NCBI RefSeq assembly: GCF_034044715.1
Contig: NZ_JAXCLW010000001.1
Coordinates: forward strand, 1,054,001 to 1,118,000
Length of the DNA stretch: 64,000 bases
Reading direction: 5' to 3'
Source of the DNA: Dongia_B soli
Lineage (GTDB): Bacteria; Pseudomonadota; Alphaproteobacteria; Dongiales; Dongiaceae
Shown here: positions 31,804-40,134 of the stretch, in pieces
Position numbering within the stretch: position 1 is the stretch's first letter
Layout: each line of letters begins with the position of its first letter
Translations under genes and position numbers: made by a program
Notes under the pieces: generated by a model
What the model saw: the letters and a program-made list of their open reading frames with translations, nothing else
Databases searched by the model: none
What the model was told of the DNA's origin: nothing

Positions 31804-32436
31804 TTACATCATGGGGCGCGGCAGGCTGTTCTGATCTACGACCGGGTAGTCGCGCGACCTGAACAGTTGATAGTGCCACCATTCGTTTTGGTAAAAATCC
31901 CAGCCAGCGGCGCTCATTAATCCCAGCAGCAGGAACCGGTTGCGCTGCGCCAGTTCACTGACATCGGTGCGCCCGTGATGCGCCTGCGGCGCGAAGGAAT
32001 CGAATTCCGTCCCCATGTCCAGCTCATTGCCGGCGGTGTCGATCAAGGTAAGATCGACGGCAACACCGCGTGTATGAATGCCGCCTTTGCGGGGATCGGA
32101 AACGAATTCCGGATCGGGAAAGGCGTTCCACAAGGCCCATTGCGCTTCGACCGGCCGATAGGCGTCGAAAATCTTGAAACGCAGGCCGAGCGGTTTTGCA
32201 AGTTCGATTGCCCGGCGCAGCAGGCGGGCTGCCTCGGGATGCAGGTAGCAATCAGCATGGCGATAGATCTGTTTGCCGGTCACATTGCCGGGGGTCGCAT
32301 AGGCCAAAGCGAGCTCGACATCGAAGTCCGCTCGGGTGATTGGGACCAGCTCCTGTGCCTGCAAAGCGGCCGGGCTGGCTATCGGGCCGGCCGACGATGT
32401 GGGCGCTGCGCTTCCTATGGTCATATTGCAAGCCAT
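31804..32436 (-). CDS. D-alanyl-D-alanine dipeptidase (VanX/DdpX family)
   Basis: A protein of about 210 residues of peptidase family M15D. Zinc ligands are visible in IHTRGVAVDLTL (His and Asp of the HxxGxAxD motif) and EWWHYQ (catalytic Glu and third His). FKIFDAYRPVEAQWALWNAF carries the catalytic Arg. It cleaves D-Ala-D-Ala, and in bacteria without vancomycin resistance it recycles cell-wall dipeptide. No strong signal peptide is evident; the start (32436 or 32424) is uncertain. Divergent from tsaB, 85 bp apart; no vanA/vanH relative is near, so resistance is not implied. Confidence 0.88.
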   Translation of the reverse strand: MACNMTIGSAAPTSSAGPIASPAALQAQELVPITRADFDVELALAYATPGNVTGKQIYRHADCYLHPEAARLLRRAIELAKPLGLRFKIFDAYRPVEAQWALWNAFPDPEFVSDPRKGGIHTRGVAVDLTLIDTAGNELDMGTEFDSFAPQAHHGRTDVSELAQRNRFLLLGLMSAAGWDFYQNEWWHYQLFRSRDYPVVDQNSLPRPMM

Positions 32437-32521
32437 CCGTTTCGCGGTTATCTCCGGATCAGGAACTAGCAGACCCTGGCAATTCCGCAAAGGGCGATCC
32501 GTTGAACAAGGCCAGGCAGAC

Positions 32522-33250
32522 GTGAGCGAGCAACAGAGATTTCCATCACCGATTCCGGCTCCCGCTCCCATTGGCGGCACAATTCTGGCCCTGGATGCGG
32601 CGGGCCATGCCTGTTCCGCTGCCCTGTGGCGGGATGGCGGCATTGCTGCCCGGGAGAGCCGGTCGATGTCTCACGGCCATGCCGTCGAATTGCTGCCGAT
32701 GATCGAACGCGTGATGACCGCGAGCGGGGTCGATCTGCGGCAGCTCGAACGGATCGCCGTGACCGTGGGGCCTGGGGGGTTTACCGGATTGCGGATCGGC
32801 CTCGCCACTGCGCGCGGCCTCGGCTTGGCGATCGGCTGCCCGGTCGTCGGGCTCAGCAGTTTCCAGGTGGCGGCGGGCGCCATCGCCGAGTTGCCTGAGC
32901 GGTTTTTAGTGGCGCTGGACAGCCGTCGGGCCGAACCCTACGCCGCCTTGCTCGGCCGCGATCTTTCTTTTCTGCAGCCGCCTGCCCTGATGACTCTGGA
33001 GGAAGTTCTGACGCTGATCCGCGAGGAAGCAATCGCCACCGTGATCGGAGATGGTCTGGCAGCTTTGCGGGACAGCCTGCGCGGTGAAAAAGCGGCGCTG
33101 ACTCTGATCGAAACAGCGACCGACGCCGCAATCGCCGCAGCCTTAGCGGCAGATCCCAGCCGCCGCTTCGATTTGCAGCCGGACCCGCTCTATCTCCGGC
33201 CGCCGGACATCTCGCAGCCGAAATCGCCCGAGATAAAAGTGACGCAATGA
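32522..33250 (+). CDS. tsaB: tRNA threonylcarbamoyladenosine biosynthesis protein TsaB
   Basis: A 242-residue ASKHA-fold protein that partners TsaD in forming t6A37 in ANN-decoding tRNAs. TILALDAAGHACSAALWRDG (residues 20-39) is the phosphate loop, MSHGHAVELLPMIERVM and VTVGPGGFTGLRIGLATARGL are the TsaB signatures. GTG 32522 gives MSEQQRF; the frame is open further upstream but there is no conservation. It is 24 bp upstream of rimI; tsaB-rimI is a conserved pair. Confidence 0.95.
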   Translation: MSEQQRFPSPIPAPAPIGGTILALDAAGHACSAALWRDGGIAARESRSMSHGHAVELLPMIERVMTASGVDLRQLERIAVTVGPGGFTGLRIGLATARGLGLAIGCPVVGLSSFQVAAGAIAELPERFLVALDSRRAEPYAALLGRDLSFLQPPALMTLEEVLTLIREEAIATVIGDGLAALRDSLRGEKAALTLIETATDAAIAAALAADPSRRFDLQPDPLYLRPPDISQPKSPEIKVTQ

Positions 33251-33274
33251 CCGGCGAGCAACAACGGTGATCAA

Positions 33275-33769
33275 ATGACGGGCGATCAAATAAGTGGCGA
33301 ACTGTATGTGCGGCCGGCGGGCCCCTTCGATCTCGAGGTCCTCGCGGCGTTGCACGCAATCTGCTTCACCGCCCCCTGGGACCAGACCTGGACGGCCAAT
33401 AGCTTCGCCGAGGTCCTCGCCATGCCTGGTGCGTCAGGTATCATCCTTCTCGATAAGGATAACGAGCCCTTGGGCTTTGCCGTGATGCGCTCGGTGCTGG
33501 ATGAGACGGAGATCATTCTGCTCGCGGTGCGGCCGGATTGCCGCGGCCGTGGATTTGGCAAAGAATTGGCCCAGATGATCGTCGAGCGGGCGCATGCCGA
33601 AGGCCAGCAGGCGATCTTCCTCGAGCATGCCCACCCCAACGTCGCGGCGGCACGACTGTATCAGGCTGCTGGATTCAAGCAGATGGGTATCCGCCGCAAT
33701 TACTATCGGAACCGAAATAATGAAGCGGTAGATGCCGTCACTATGCGGCGGGATTTGGCGCAAGAATAA
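33275..33769 (+). CDS. rimI: Ribosomal protein S18-alanine N-acetyltransferase RimI
   Basis: A 164-residue GNAT enzyme that acetylates the N-terminal alanine of ribosomal protein S18. The acetyl-CoA motif is ILLAVRPDCRGRGFGKELAQ (about residues 88-107), and the RimI end reads EHAHPNVAAARLYQAAGFKQ followed by RRNYY. The ATG at 33275 follows tsaB by 24 bp. Confidence 0.93.
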   Translation: MTGDQISGELYVRPAGPFDLEVLAALHAICFTAPWDQTWTANSFAEVLAMPGASGIILLDKDNEPLGFAVMRSVLDETEIILLAVRPDCRGRGFGKELAQMIVERAHAEGQQAIFLEHAHPNVAAARLYQAAGFKQMGIRRNYYRNRNNEAVDAVTMRRDLAQE

Positions 33770-33829
33770 AAATAACAGGCTGGTCTGCCCCAATTCTTGA
33801 AAATTAAACACAGCGCCGGGAGATGAATT

Positions 33830-33838
33830 TGTTATGAT
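33830..33838 (+). promoter_or_regulatory. Extended -10 promoter candidate upstream of mucR
   Basis: TG-T-TATGAT (33830-33838) resembles an extended -10 element about 100 bp before the mucR start, in a locally AT-rich gap. No good -35 box is present. MucR-family genes are often autoregulated at such AT-rich promoters. Confidence 0.3.
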
Positions 33839-33936
33839 CTTGGCATGAATACCAGCTCCATGTGGGCAGCTAGGGTTGAATGCCTAATAGGTATCGGTTA
33901 CGGTCGGCTTCTTTTGCAGGAAGGGCGGATGAATAC

Positions 33937-34356
33937 ATGCCGGATGACAGCAAACGACAGGCTTTATTGCCGATGGTAACAGAGATTGTCGCGGCCCATC
34001 TTTCAAACAACACAGTCGCGGTGGGTGATATTCCTCGGCTGATCCATGAGGTTTATGGCGCTTTATCCGGCCTCAGCCATGACGGTGGCGGGCGGATGCC
34101 GGCGGAGCCACAGGAGCCCGCGGTGCCGATTAAGAAATCTGTCATGCCGGAATATATCGTTTGCCTGGAAGACGGGAAAAAACTCAAGATGCTGAAGCGG
34201 CACCTGCGCACTGCTTACGGCTTGTCCCCGGAGCAATATCGCGAAAAGTGGAATCTGCCTGCCGACTATCCGATGGTAGCACCCAATTACGCCAAAAAAC
34301 GCAGCTCGCTGGCACGGCAGATCGGCCTCGGGACTGGTGCCGGTCGTCGGCGCTAA
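33937..34356 (+). CDS. MucR/Ros-family zinc-finger transcriptional regulator
   Basis: A 139-residue regulator. The N-terminal oligomerisation region (MVTEIVAAHLSNNTVAVGDI) is followed by the MucR zinc-finger block: PIKKSVMPEYIVCLEDGKKL, MLKRHLRTAYGLSPEQYREK and NLPADYPMVAPNYAKKRSSL. MucR proteins bind AT-rich DNA in an H-NS-like way and control exopolysaccharide, motility and cell cycle in alphaproteobacteria. The ATG at 33937 (MPDDSKRQ) is chosen; the upstream frame to 33880 is not conserved. It sits between rimI and fur. Confidence 0.92.
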   Translation: MPDDSKRQALLPMVTEIVAAHLSNNTVAVGDIPRLIHEVYGALSGLSHDGGGRMPAEPQEPAVPIKKSVMPEYIVCLEDGKKLKMLKRHLRTAYGLSPEQYREKWNLPADYPMVAPNYAKKRSSLARQIGLGTGAGRRR

Positions 34357-34587
34357 GCCAACCACGCCCATAAGCGTCGATAATCGGACTTATTAACAAA
34401 AGGCATTGTTGCCAATTCTGATTTGCCGCCGGATCGCGGGATCGTCAGAATGGGCGACCACAGGGAATCGAACAGCCGCCGCAACCGAAAAGATGGTATA
34501 GCAGCGCGGCCTGCCGGATCGAGAGAATAGCCGCTGCGACCCGGCGGCGATAGAATGACCGAATCAATGATCGGTTTTTAGTCAAGG

Positions 34588-35028
34588 ATGGGTTTGGTGA
34601 GCGTCGTATCTCGGTTGGAACAGTTGTGTCACGACAAGGGTCTGAAGATGACCGAGCAGCGTCGGGTGATCGCCCGTGTGCTGTCGGAGGCCGACGACCA
34701 TCCAGATGTCGAGCAGCTCTATCGCCGCGCCACCAGGATTGATCCAGGCATCTCATTGGCGACCGTATATCGCACGGTGCGCCTGTTCGAAGAAGCGAGC
34801 ATTCTCGAACGTCATGATTTCGGCGACGGCCGGGCGCGCTATGAGGAGGCGCCCGAAGATCACCATGATCATCTGATTGACATCCAGTCGGGCACGGTGG
34901 TCGAGTTCACCAATCCCGAGATAGAAAAACTGCAACACCGCGTCGCCGAGCAGCTCGGCTACAAACTGGTCGGCCATCGCCTCGAGCTTTATGCCGTGCC
35001 GCTGCATGGTAAAGGCAAGAAGAAATGA
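34588..35028 (+). CDS. fur: Ferric uptake regulator family protein (Fur)
   Basis: A 146-residue Fur-family repressor. The DNA-binding domain (residues 1-85) contains KMTEQRRVIARVLSEADDHP and PGISLATVYRTVRLFEEASI, followed by the regulatory metal region RHDFGDGRARYEEAPEDHHD, where the HHDH cluster binds Fe or Mn. In many alphaproteobacteria the orthologue responds to manganese (Mur) and iron is handled by Irr/RirA, so iron specificity is not certain. ATG 34588 is used; GTG 34597 with AAGGA at better spacing may be the true start. Its stop overlaps the olsB start (ATGA). Confidence 0.93.
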   Translation: MGLVSVVSRLEQLCHDKGLKMTEQRRVIARVLSEADDHPDVEQLYRRATRIDPGISLATVYRTVRLFEEASILERHDFGDGRARYEEAPEDHHDHLIDIQSGTVVEFTNPEIEKLQHRVAEQLGYKLVGHRLELYAVPLHGKGKKK

Positions 35029-35882
35029 GCTTGGCGATGGCGAGTGCAACCCGGCCGGTTGAAGTACGCGTCGGCAATCTGGAAATTCGTTTGGCGGAAA
35101 GTGCAGCCGAAATCGCGGCCGCCCAGGCCCTGCGCTACCGGGTTTTCTATCAGGAAATGGCGGCGCAGCCCTCGCCGGAAATGGCCGCAGCGGAGCGCGA
35201 TTTCGACAGCTTCGATCCGTTCTGCGATCATTTGATCATCATCGATCACGCCCTCGCTTCCGGGCCGGAGGGCATTGTTGCCACCTATCGCCTGCTGCGG
35301 CGCGAGGGCGCCGCCAAAAGGGGGCAGTTCTATTCGATCGACGAATACGATATCAGCGCCATCGCCCAGCATGAGGGTGAAATTCTCGAGCTGGGTCGTT
35401 CCTGCGTCGATACGCGCTATCGCACCAAGGCGGCGATGCAACTGCTGTGGAAGGGCATCACCGATTACGTGATGTTCTACAAGATCGAGATCATGTTCGG
35501 CTGCGCCAGCCTGCCGGGCACTGATCCCGAGCAGCACAAGGTGCCGCTTTCTTATCTCCATCACCGACATCTCGCACCGGCGGAATTCCGCCCGCGGGCC
35601 CTCCCGGAACGCTATGTCGATATGAATATGATGCCGGTCTCGGAGATCGACGAGAAGCGGGCGCTGGTCGCTTTGCCGCCGCTGATCAAGGGTTATCTGC
35701 GGCTTGGCGGTTTCGTCGGCGAGGGCGCGGTGGTGGATCATCAATTCGGCACCACCGATGTCAGCGTGATCGTGGTGACCAGCCGCGTCACCGACAAATA
35801 CTTCAAGCATTATACGCGTGGCGATGCTGCCGGCAGTGATGAAGCCGGAGATGGCAGCGCCAAGCAAAATGGGCTCGGTTGA
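35025..35882 (+). CDS. olsB: L-ornithine N-alpha-acyltransferase OlsB
   Basis: A 285-residue GNAT-like acyltransferase that transfers a 3-hydroxyacyl group from acyl carrier protein to ornithine, the first step of ornithine lipid synthesis. Diagnostic segments are AAAQALRYRVFYQEM (about residue 28), AAERDFDSFDPFCDHLIIID, EILELGRSCVDTRYRTKAAM and FGCASLPGTDPE. The last 25 residues are not conserved. It overlaps fur by 4 bases and olsA overlaps its end, so fur-olsB-olsA is one translationally coupled operon. Confidence 0.93.
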   Translation: MSLAMASATRPVEVRVGNLEIRLAESAAEIAAAQALRYRVFYQEMAAQPSPEMAAAERDFDSFDPFCDHLIIIDHALASGPEGIVATYRLLRREGAAKRGQFYSIDEYDISAIAQHEGEILELGRSCVDTRYRTKAAMQLLWKGITDYVMFYKIEIMFGCASLPGTDPEQHKVPLSYLHHRHLAPAEFRPRALPERYVDMNMMPVSEIDEKRALVALPPLIKGYLRLGGFVGEGAVVDHQFGTTDVSVIVVTSRVTDKYFKHYTRGDAAGSDEAGDGSAKQNGLG

Positions 35883-36855
35883 GCCTGGTGCGCCAGATGT
35901 GACACTGGCCATGGCGGTGGCAGACAGATCCCAACTGACCGAGCGGCAACGAGCCGCGCAAGAGCGCCGCCTGGCAAAGCGGGCGGCGGCTTTGGCAAAG
36001 GTGGTTGCAGCCGATGCCGCCGAGCCGATCGCGCTCGGCTCCAGCTGGCTTGCTGCTTGGCGGCTCGCTTTCTATGTCGGCCTGACCCTGCCGCTGATGC
36101 CGGTCCAATTGCTGCTCGTTTCGCTGGGCAGCGGCGGTGCCGCCCGGCTGCCGCTTTTTTATCACCGGCTGTGTTGCCGCATTTTCGGTTTCGATATCCG
36201 GGTGATCGGCGAGATTTCCACCCGCCGGCCGACTCTCTATGTCTGCAATCATACGTCTTATCTCGATATCCCCGTTCTCGGATCGATCCTGCCAGCCAGT
36301 TTCGTTGCGAAGACCGAGGTGGCGAGCTGGCCGGGTTTCGGCTTGCTGGCGAAATTGCAGCGGACGGTCTTCGTCGATCGCCGCCGGGGCACCTCACACC
36401 AGCAGCGCGAGCAGTTGCAGGAGCGGCTCGATGCCGGCGACAACCTGATCCTGTTCCCGGAAGGCACATCCAATGACGGCAACCGTGTCCTGCCGTTCCG
36501 CAGCGCGCTTCTATCGGTCGCCGAGGCGCGGCCTCACGGGCAGCCCCTGACTGTGCAGCCGGTCTCTATCAGCTATGTCGGCCTCAACGGCCTGCCGCTG
36601 GGGCACGGGCTGCGGCCGCTGCTGGCCTGGTATGGCGACATGACCCTGGGCGGGCATCTCTGGACCTTCTGCCGGTTGGGTCGGGTGCGGGTGGTGGTCG
36701 AGTTCCATCCAGTCACTGATGTGACCGCTTTCCCGTCGCGCAAGGAATTGACCCGCTATTGCCTCGACCGGGTCGCCGATGGCGTCTCCCGGGCGATCGC
36801 CGGCCTGACCGGCGCGCTGTCGCCGGTGCAATCCGGGACCGTCAAAAAAGATTAA
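35869..36855 (+). CDS. olsA: Lyso-ornithine lipid O-acyltransferase OlsA
   Basis: A protein of about 328 residues of the PlsC family that adds the second acyl chain to lyso-ornithine lipid. The catalytic NHTSYLD (NHxxxxD block) is at about residue 125, the phosphate/glycerol-type block FPEGTSNDGNRVLPFRSALL near 198, and a membrane segment (LAFYVGLTLPLMPVQLLLVS) precedes them. ATG 35869 overlaps olsB by 14 bases; other Mets at 35818 and 35911 are alternatives. Together with OlsB it makes phosphorus-free membrane lipid. Confidence 0.9.
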   Translation: MGSVEPGAPDVTLAMAVADRSQLTERQRAAQERRLAKRAAALAKVVAADAAEPIALGSSWLAAWRLAFYVGLTLPLMPVQLLLVSLGSGGAARLPLFYHRLCCRIFGFDIRVIGEISTRRPTLYVCNHTSYLDIPVLGSILPASFVAKTEVASWPGFGLLAKLQRTVFVDRRRGTSHQQREQLQERLDAGDNLILFPEGTSNDGNRVLPFRSALLSVAEARPHGQPLTVQPVSISYVGLNGLPLGHGLRPLLAWYGDMTLGGHLWTFCRLGRVRVVVEFHPVTDVTAFPSRKELTRYCLDRVADGVSRAIAGLTGALSPVQSGTVKKD

Positions 36856-36979
36856 AGGTTTCAAGAGGTTGAAGCGGCTTGTTGTGGGTGGGCAAATCGG
36901 GTACACGTGACCATGGTCCCGTGCTAGACTGCACATTGATGAGCGATTGCATCACGATATTGAGCCGAGCCGGGGATTT

Positions 36980-38452
36980 TTGAGCGGTACGACCTTGGCG
37001 AAAAAGCTCTTCATCAAAACCTATGGCTGCCAGATGAACGTCTATGACTCCGCCCGCATGGCGGATGTCCTGGCGCCGCTCGGCTATGGTCCGACCGATG
37101 ATCCGGCCAAAGCCGATATGGTGATCCTCAATACCTGCCATATCCGCGAAAAGGCGGCGGAAAAGGTCTTTTCCGAACTCGGGCGGCTGAAGATCGACCG
37201 CGACCAGCGGCAGGCCGAGGGCAATGACATGATCATCGCCGTCGCCGGCTGTGTCGCCCAGGCGGAAGGCGCGGAAATCCTGCGCCGCGCGCCGCAAGTC
37301 GACATCGTGCTGGGGCCCCAGACCTATCACCGCCTGCCGGAGATGGTGGCGCGGGCGACCCGGGCCAGCGCTGCCCGCCGCGCCGCCAAGGCCGCCGGCG
37401 TCTCGCGCAAGCAATTGCCGCCGCGGCCGGGCGTGCTGGACACCGACTTTCCGGTCGAATCGAAATTCGATCACCTGCCCGAAGCGACGGTGCCGCAAGG
37501 CGTGACGGCCTTCCTGGCGATACAGGAAGGCTGCGATAAGTTCTGCACCTTCTGTGTGGTGCCTTATACGCGGGGCGCGGAATTCTCACGTCCGGTCGTG
37601 CAGATCGCGGCTGAGGCCCGCCGCCTGGTGGACCAGGGCGCCCGGGAAATCACGTTGCTCGGCCAGAACGTCAATGCCTATCACGGCGCGGCACCGCGCG
37701 GCGATGCCGAATGGGGTCTCGGCGACCTGATCCGGTATCTCGCCGAAACGGTCGATGGTCTCGCCCGCATCCGCTACACGACCTCGCATCCCCGGGATAT
37801 GGAAGATGACCTGATCGCCGCCCATGCCGAGGTGCCGCAACTGATGCCGTTCCTGCATCTGCCGGTGCAATCCGGGTCCGATCGCATCCTCGAAGCGATG
37901 AATCGGCAGCACAAGGTCGAGCGATTCCGCGAGATCGTCGCAAAATTGCGCGCGGCACGGCCGGATCTCGCCTTGTCCTCAGACTTCATTGTTGGCTTTC
38001 CCGGCGAAAGCGAGGCCGATTTCCTGGCGACCATGGCCTTGGTCGAGGAGATCGGATTCGCCCAGTCCTTCTCCTTCAAATACAGCATGCGTCCCGGTAC
38101 GCCAGCCGCTGCTTTGGAGAACCAGGTGCCGGAAGCGGTCAAGGATGAGCGTCTGCAGCGTTTGCAGGCACTGCTCAACCGGCAGCTCGCCGATTTCAAC
38201 CGGCAAATGGTCGGCACGATCTTGCCGGTCCTGTTCGAGAAGCGGGGCCGATATGCCGGCCAGCTGGTCGGCAAATCGCCTTATCTGCAGCCGGTTCATG
38301 CGATGGCGCCCGATGCGATGATCGGCCGCATCGCCATGGTTCGGATTGACGGTCTCAGCCATTTCAGTCTGGCAGGCACGGTCACGGATGAGACGGCAGC
38401 CGCCGTCTCCGTGCCGGCAGCTGGTGTCTTTTCGAGGGAGGCGCGCGCTTGA
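36980..38452 (+). CDS. miaB: tRNA-2-methylthio-N6-dimethylallyladenosine synthase MiaB
   Basis: A radical-SAM methylthiotransferase of about 490 residues that makes ms2i6A37. The N-terminal MTTase domain begins KLFIKTYGCQMNVYDSARMA (first auxiliary-cluster Cys), with NTCHIREKAAEK and AGCVAQAEG adding the other two. The radical-SAM CxxxCxxC is in QEGCDKFCTFCVVPYTRG (about residue 183). The C-terminal TRAM domain is present. No ATG or GTG lies before the conserved start, only TTG codons at 36947, 36980 and 36995; I use 36980, where GGGGA precedes. It overlaps phoH by TTGA. Confidence 0.95.
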   Translation: MSGTTLAKKLFIKTYGCQMNVYDSARMADVLAPLGYGPTDDPAKADMVILNTCHIREKAAEKVFSELGRLKIDRDQRQAEGNDMIIAVAGCVAQAEGAEILRRAPQVDIVLGPQTYHRLPEMVARATRASAARRAAKAAGVSRKQLPPRPGVLDTDFPVESKFDHLPEATVPQGVTAFLAIQEGCDKFCTFCVVPYTRGAEFSRPVVQIAAEARRLVDQGAREITLLGQNVNAYHGAAPRGDAEWGLGDLIRYLAETVDGLARIRYTTSHPRDMEDDLIAAHAEVPQLMPFLHLPVQSGSDRILEAMNRQHKVERFREIVAKLRAARPDLALSSDFIVGFPGESEADFLATMALVEEIGFAQSFSFKYSMRPGTPAAALENQVPEAVKDERLQRLQALLNRQLADFNRQMVGTILPVLFEKRGRYAGQLVGKSPYLQPVHAMAPDAMIGRIAMVRIDGLSHFSLAGTVTDETAAAVSVPAAGVFSREARA

Positions 38453-39528
38453 GCTACGACCCCATTGGTCCGATCGCGCCGCCCTTGCATCTGCAATTCG
38501 ACGACAACCGTTTGACGCCGCTGCTGTTCGGCGAGCATGACCAGCATCTCGCCCGGATCGAGCGGGAGCTGGGCGTTTCCATGGTGTCGCGCGGCAACCA
38601 GGTAACGATTTCCGGTGCCGGGCCGGCGGTGACCACGGCGCGGCAGGTGATGACCTCACTCTATCAGCGGCTGAAGCGCGGCCTTGAGGTCGACAAGCAC
38701 GAGGTCGACGCCGCCTTGCGCATCGCCCGCAGCGAATCGCGGCCGGAAGGCCGAAGCGATGGACGCGGCGGCGAAGATGGCGAGCCCAATCTCTTCGGCA
38801 ATGATATGAAGGACGGTACGGCGATCCGTACCCAGCGGCGCCATATCACGCCGCGCTCCGCCACGCAGGCGAAATATATCCGTCAGCTGCATGACCGCGA
38901 GCTGGTCTTCGGCATCGGCCCGGCGGGCACTGGCAAGACCTATCTCGCCGTGGCCGTTGCGGTCGCCATGCTGACCAAGGGCAGCGTCGATCGCATCGTG
39001 CTGTCGCGTCCGGCGGTCGAGGCCGGTGAACGCCTCGGCTTCCTGCCCGGCGATCTCAAGGAAAAGGTCGATCCCTATCTGCGGCCGCTTTACGACGCCT
39101 TGCACGACATGCTGCCCGGCGAGCAGGTGATCAAGCGGCTGAGCTCCGGCGAGATCGAAGTGGCGCCGCTTGCCTTCATGCGTGGTCGGACCCTGGCGAA
39201 TTCCTTCGTCATCCTGGACGAGGCGCAGAACACGACGCCAATGCAAATGAAGATGTTCCTCACACGCCTGGGCGAGAACTCGCGCATGGCAGTGACCGGC
39301 GATCTCAGCCAGATCGATCTGCCGGCCGGCCAGAAATCCGGCCTCAAGGATGCACTGGAGGCGGTCGAGGGCATCGATGCCATCGGCATTACCCGGTTCG
39401 ATGAACGCGACGTCGTCCGGCATCCGCTGGTTGCCCGGATCGTCGGCGCCTATGATGCTCGCGACCGGCGCCTGGGCCTGACCGGCAATGCCGAAGAGGG
39501 CGCTGCCGGGCGTTCCCGGCGTTCCTGA
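38449..39528 (+). CDS. ybeZ: PhoH-like ATPase (YbeZ)
   Basis: A 359-residue PhoH-family P-loop ATPase. Walker A is GIGPAGTGKTYLA (about residue 155) and Walker B is FVILDEAQNTT (about 258). The N-terminal KH-like part contains FGEHDQHLARIERELGVSMV. YbeZ works with YbeY in RNA and ribosome maturation, and ybeY follows directly. The start is TTG 38449, inside the miaB stop, with GAGGGAGG upstream. Confidence 0.95.
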   Translation: MSYDPIGPIAPPLHLQFDDNRLTPLLFGEHDQHLARIERELGVSMVSRGNQVTISGAGPAVTTARQVMTSLYQRLKRGLEVDKHEVDAALRIARSESRPEGRSDGRGGEDGEPNLFGNDMKDGTAIRTQRRHITPRSATQAKYIRQLHDRELVFGIGPAGTGKTYLAVAVAVAMLTKGSVDRIVLSRPAVEAGERLGFLPGDLKEKVDPYLRPLYDALHDMLPGEQVIKRLSSGEIEVAPLAFMRGRTLANSFVILDEAQNTTPMQMKMFLTRLGENSRMAVTGDLSQIDLPAGQKSGLKDALEAVEGIDAIGITRFDERDVVRHPLVARIVGAYDARDRRLGLTGNAEEGAAGRSRRS

Positions 39529-39532
39529 GACC

Positions 39533-40117
39533 ATGGGTTCGGCCATGAAGGGCGGTGCCCGGCGATCTGGCCGTTCTGCCTCGGCTGCGCAAAAGCGCAA
39601 CAGCCCGTCGCGTGCGGCTGCCTTGCGGATCGCGGTCGTGATCGAGAATGACGATTGGCACACCGAAGTGCCGGCGATCCCCGGCTTGTTGCGCAAAGCG
39701 GCGAGGCGAGCCATGACCCAGGCGCGCGCGGACGGCTGGCGAGGGTCCAGCAAGGCGCATGAGCTTTGTATCGTGCTCAGCGACGACCGGCATGTCCGGC
39801 AGCTCAATCGTGATTACCGGGGCAAGGATAAGCCGACCAATGTGCTATCTTTCGCTGCGTTGGATGCCGGCAAGCCGGATGCTGACATGCCTTGGCATCT
39901 GGGTGATGTCATTCTCGCGCTGGGCGTGGTCCGCAAGGAGGCGACCAAACAGCGGAAGGCGCTGAACGATCATTTAACGCATCTCGTGATTCATGGCGTG
40001 CTGCATCTCTTGGGCTATGATCACGAGGAGGATGCCGAGGCCGAACGGATGGAAGCCTTGGAGATTGCCGCCTTGCAGCGGCTGGGGATCGGCAACCCAT
40101 ATTGCCGCGCCGATTAG
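39533..40117 (+). CDS. ybeY: Endoribonuclease YbeY
   Basis: A zinc-dependent rRNA maturation and quality-control endonuclease of 194 residues. The metal site H-xxx-H-xxxxx-H is in HGVLHLLGYDHEED (about residue 160), and NRDYRGKDKPTNVLSF (about 98) is the second signature. ATG 39533 lies 5 bp after the ybeZ stop. The first 30 residues are Ser/Arg-rich and variable. Confidence 0.95.
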   Translation: MGSAMKGGARRSGRSASAAQKRNSPSRAAALRIAVVIENDDWHTEVPAIPGLLRKAARRAMTQARADGWRGSSKAHELCIVLSDDRHVRQLNRDYRGKDKPTNVLSFAALDAGKPDADMPWHLGDVILALGVVRKEATKQRKALNDHLTHLVIHGVLHLLGYDHEEDAEAERMEALEIAALQRLGIGNPYCRAD

Positions 40118-40134
40118 GATGACGTGACGACATT

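Noticed and set aside
31804..32436. Vancomycin resistance gene
   Set aside because: VanX-type motifs are present, but there is no vanH/vanA-like gene or VanRS pair; a housekeeping dipeptidase is more likely.
34445..34475. A tRNA-like 3' end on the minus strand (GTTCGATTCCCTGTGGTCG)
   Set aside because: The T-arm bases do not pair (GGCTG versus CCCTG), and no anticodon or acceptor stem could be built.
34558..34579. Terminator or attenuator directly before fur (ACCGA/TCGGT plus T-run)
   Set aside because: The stem is only five pairs and lies 12 bases from the start; listed as too weak to call.
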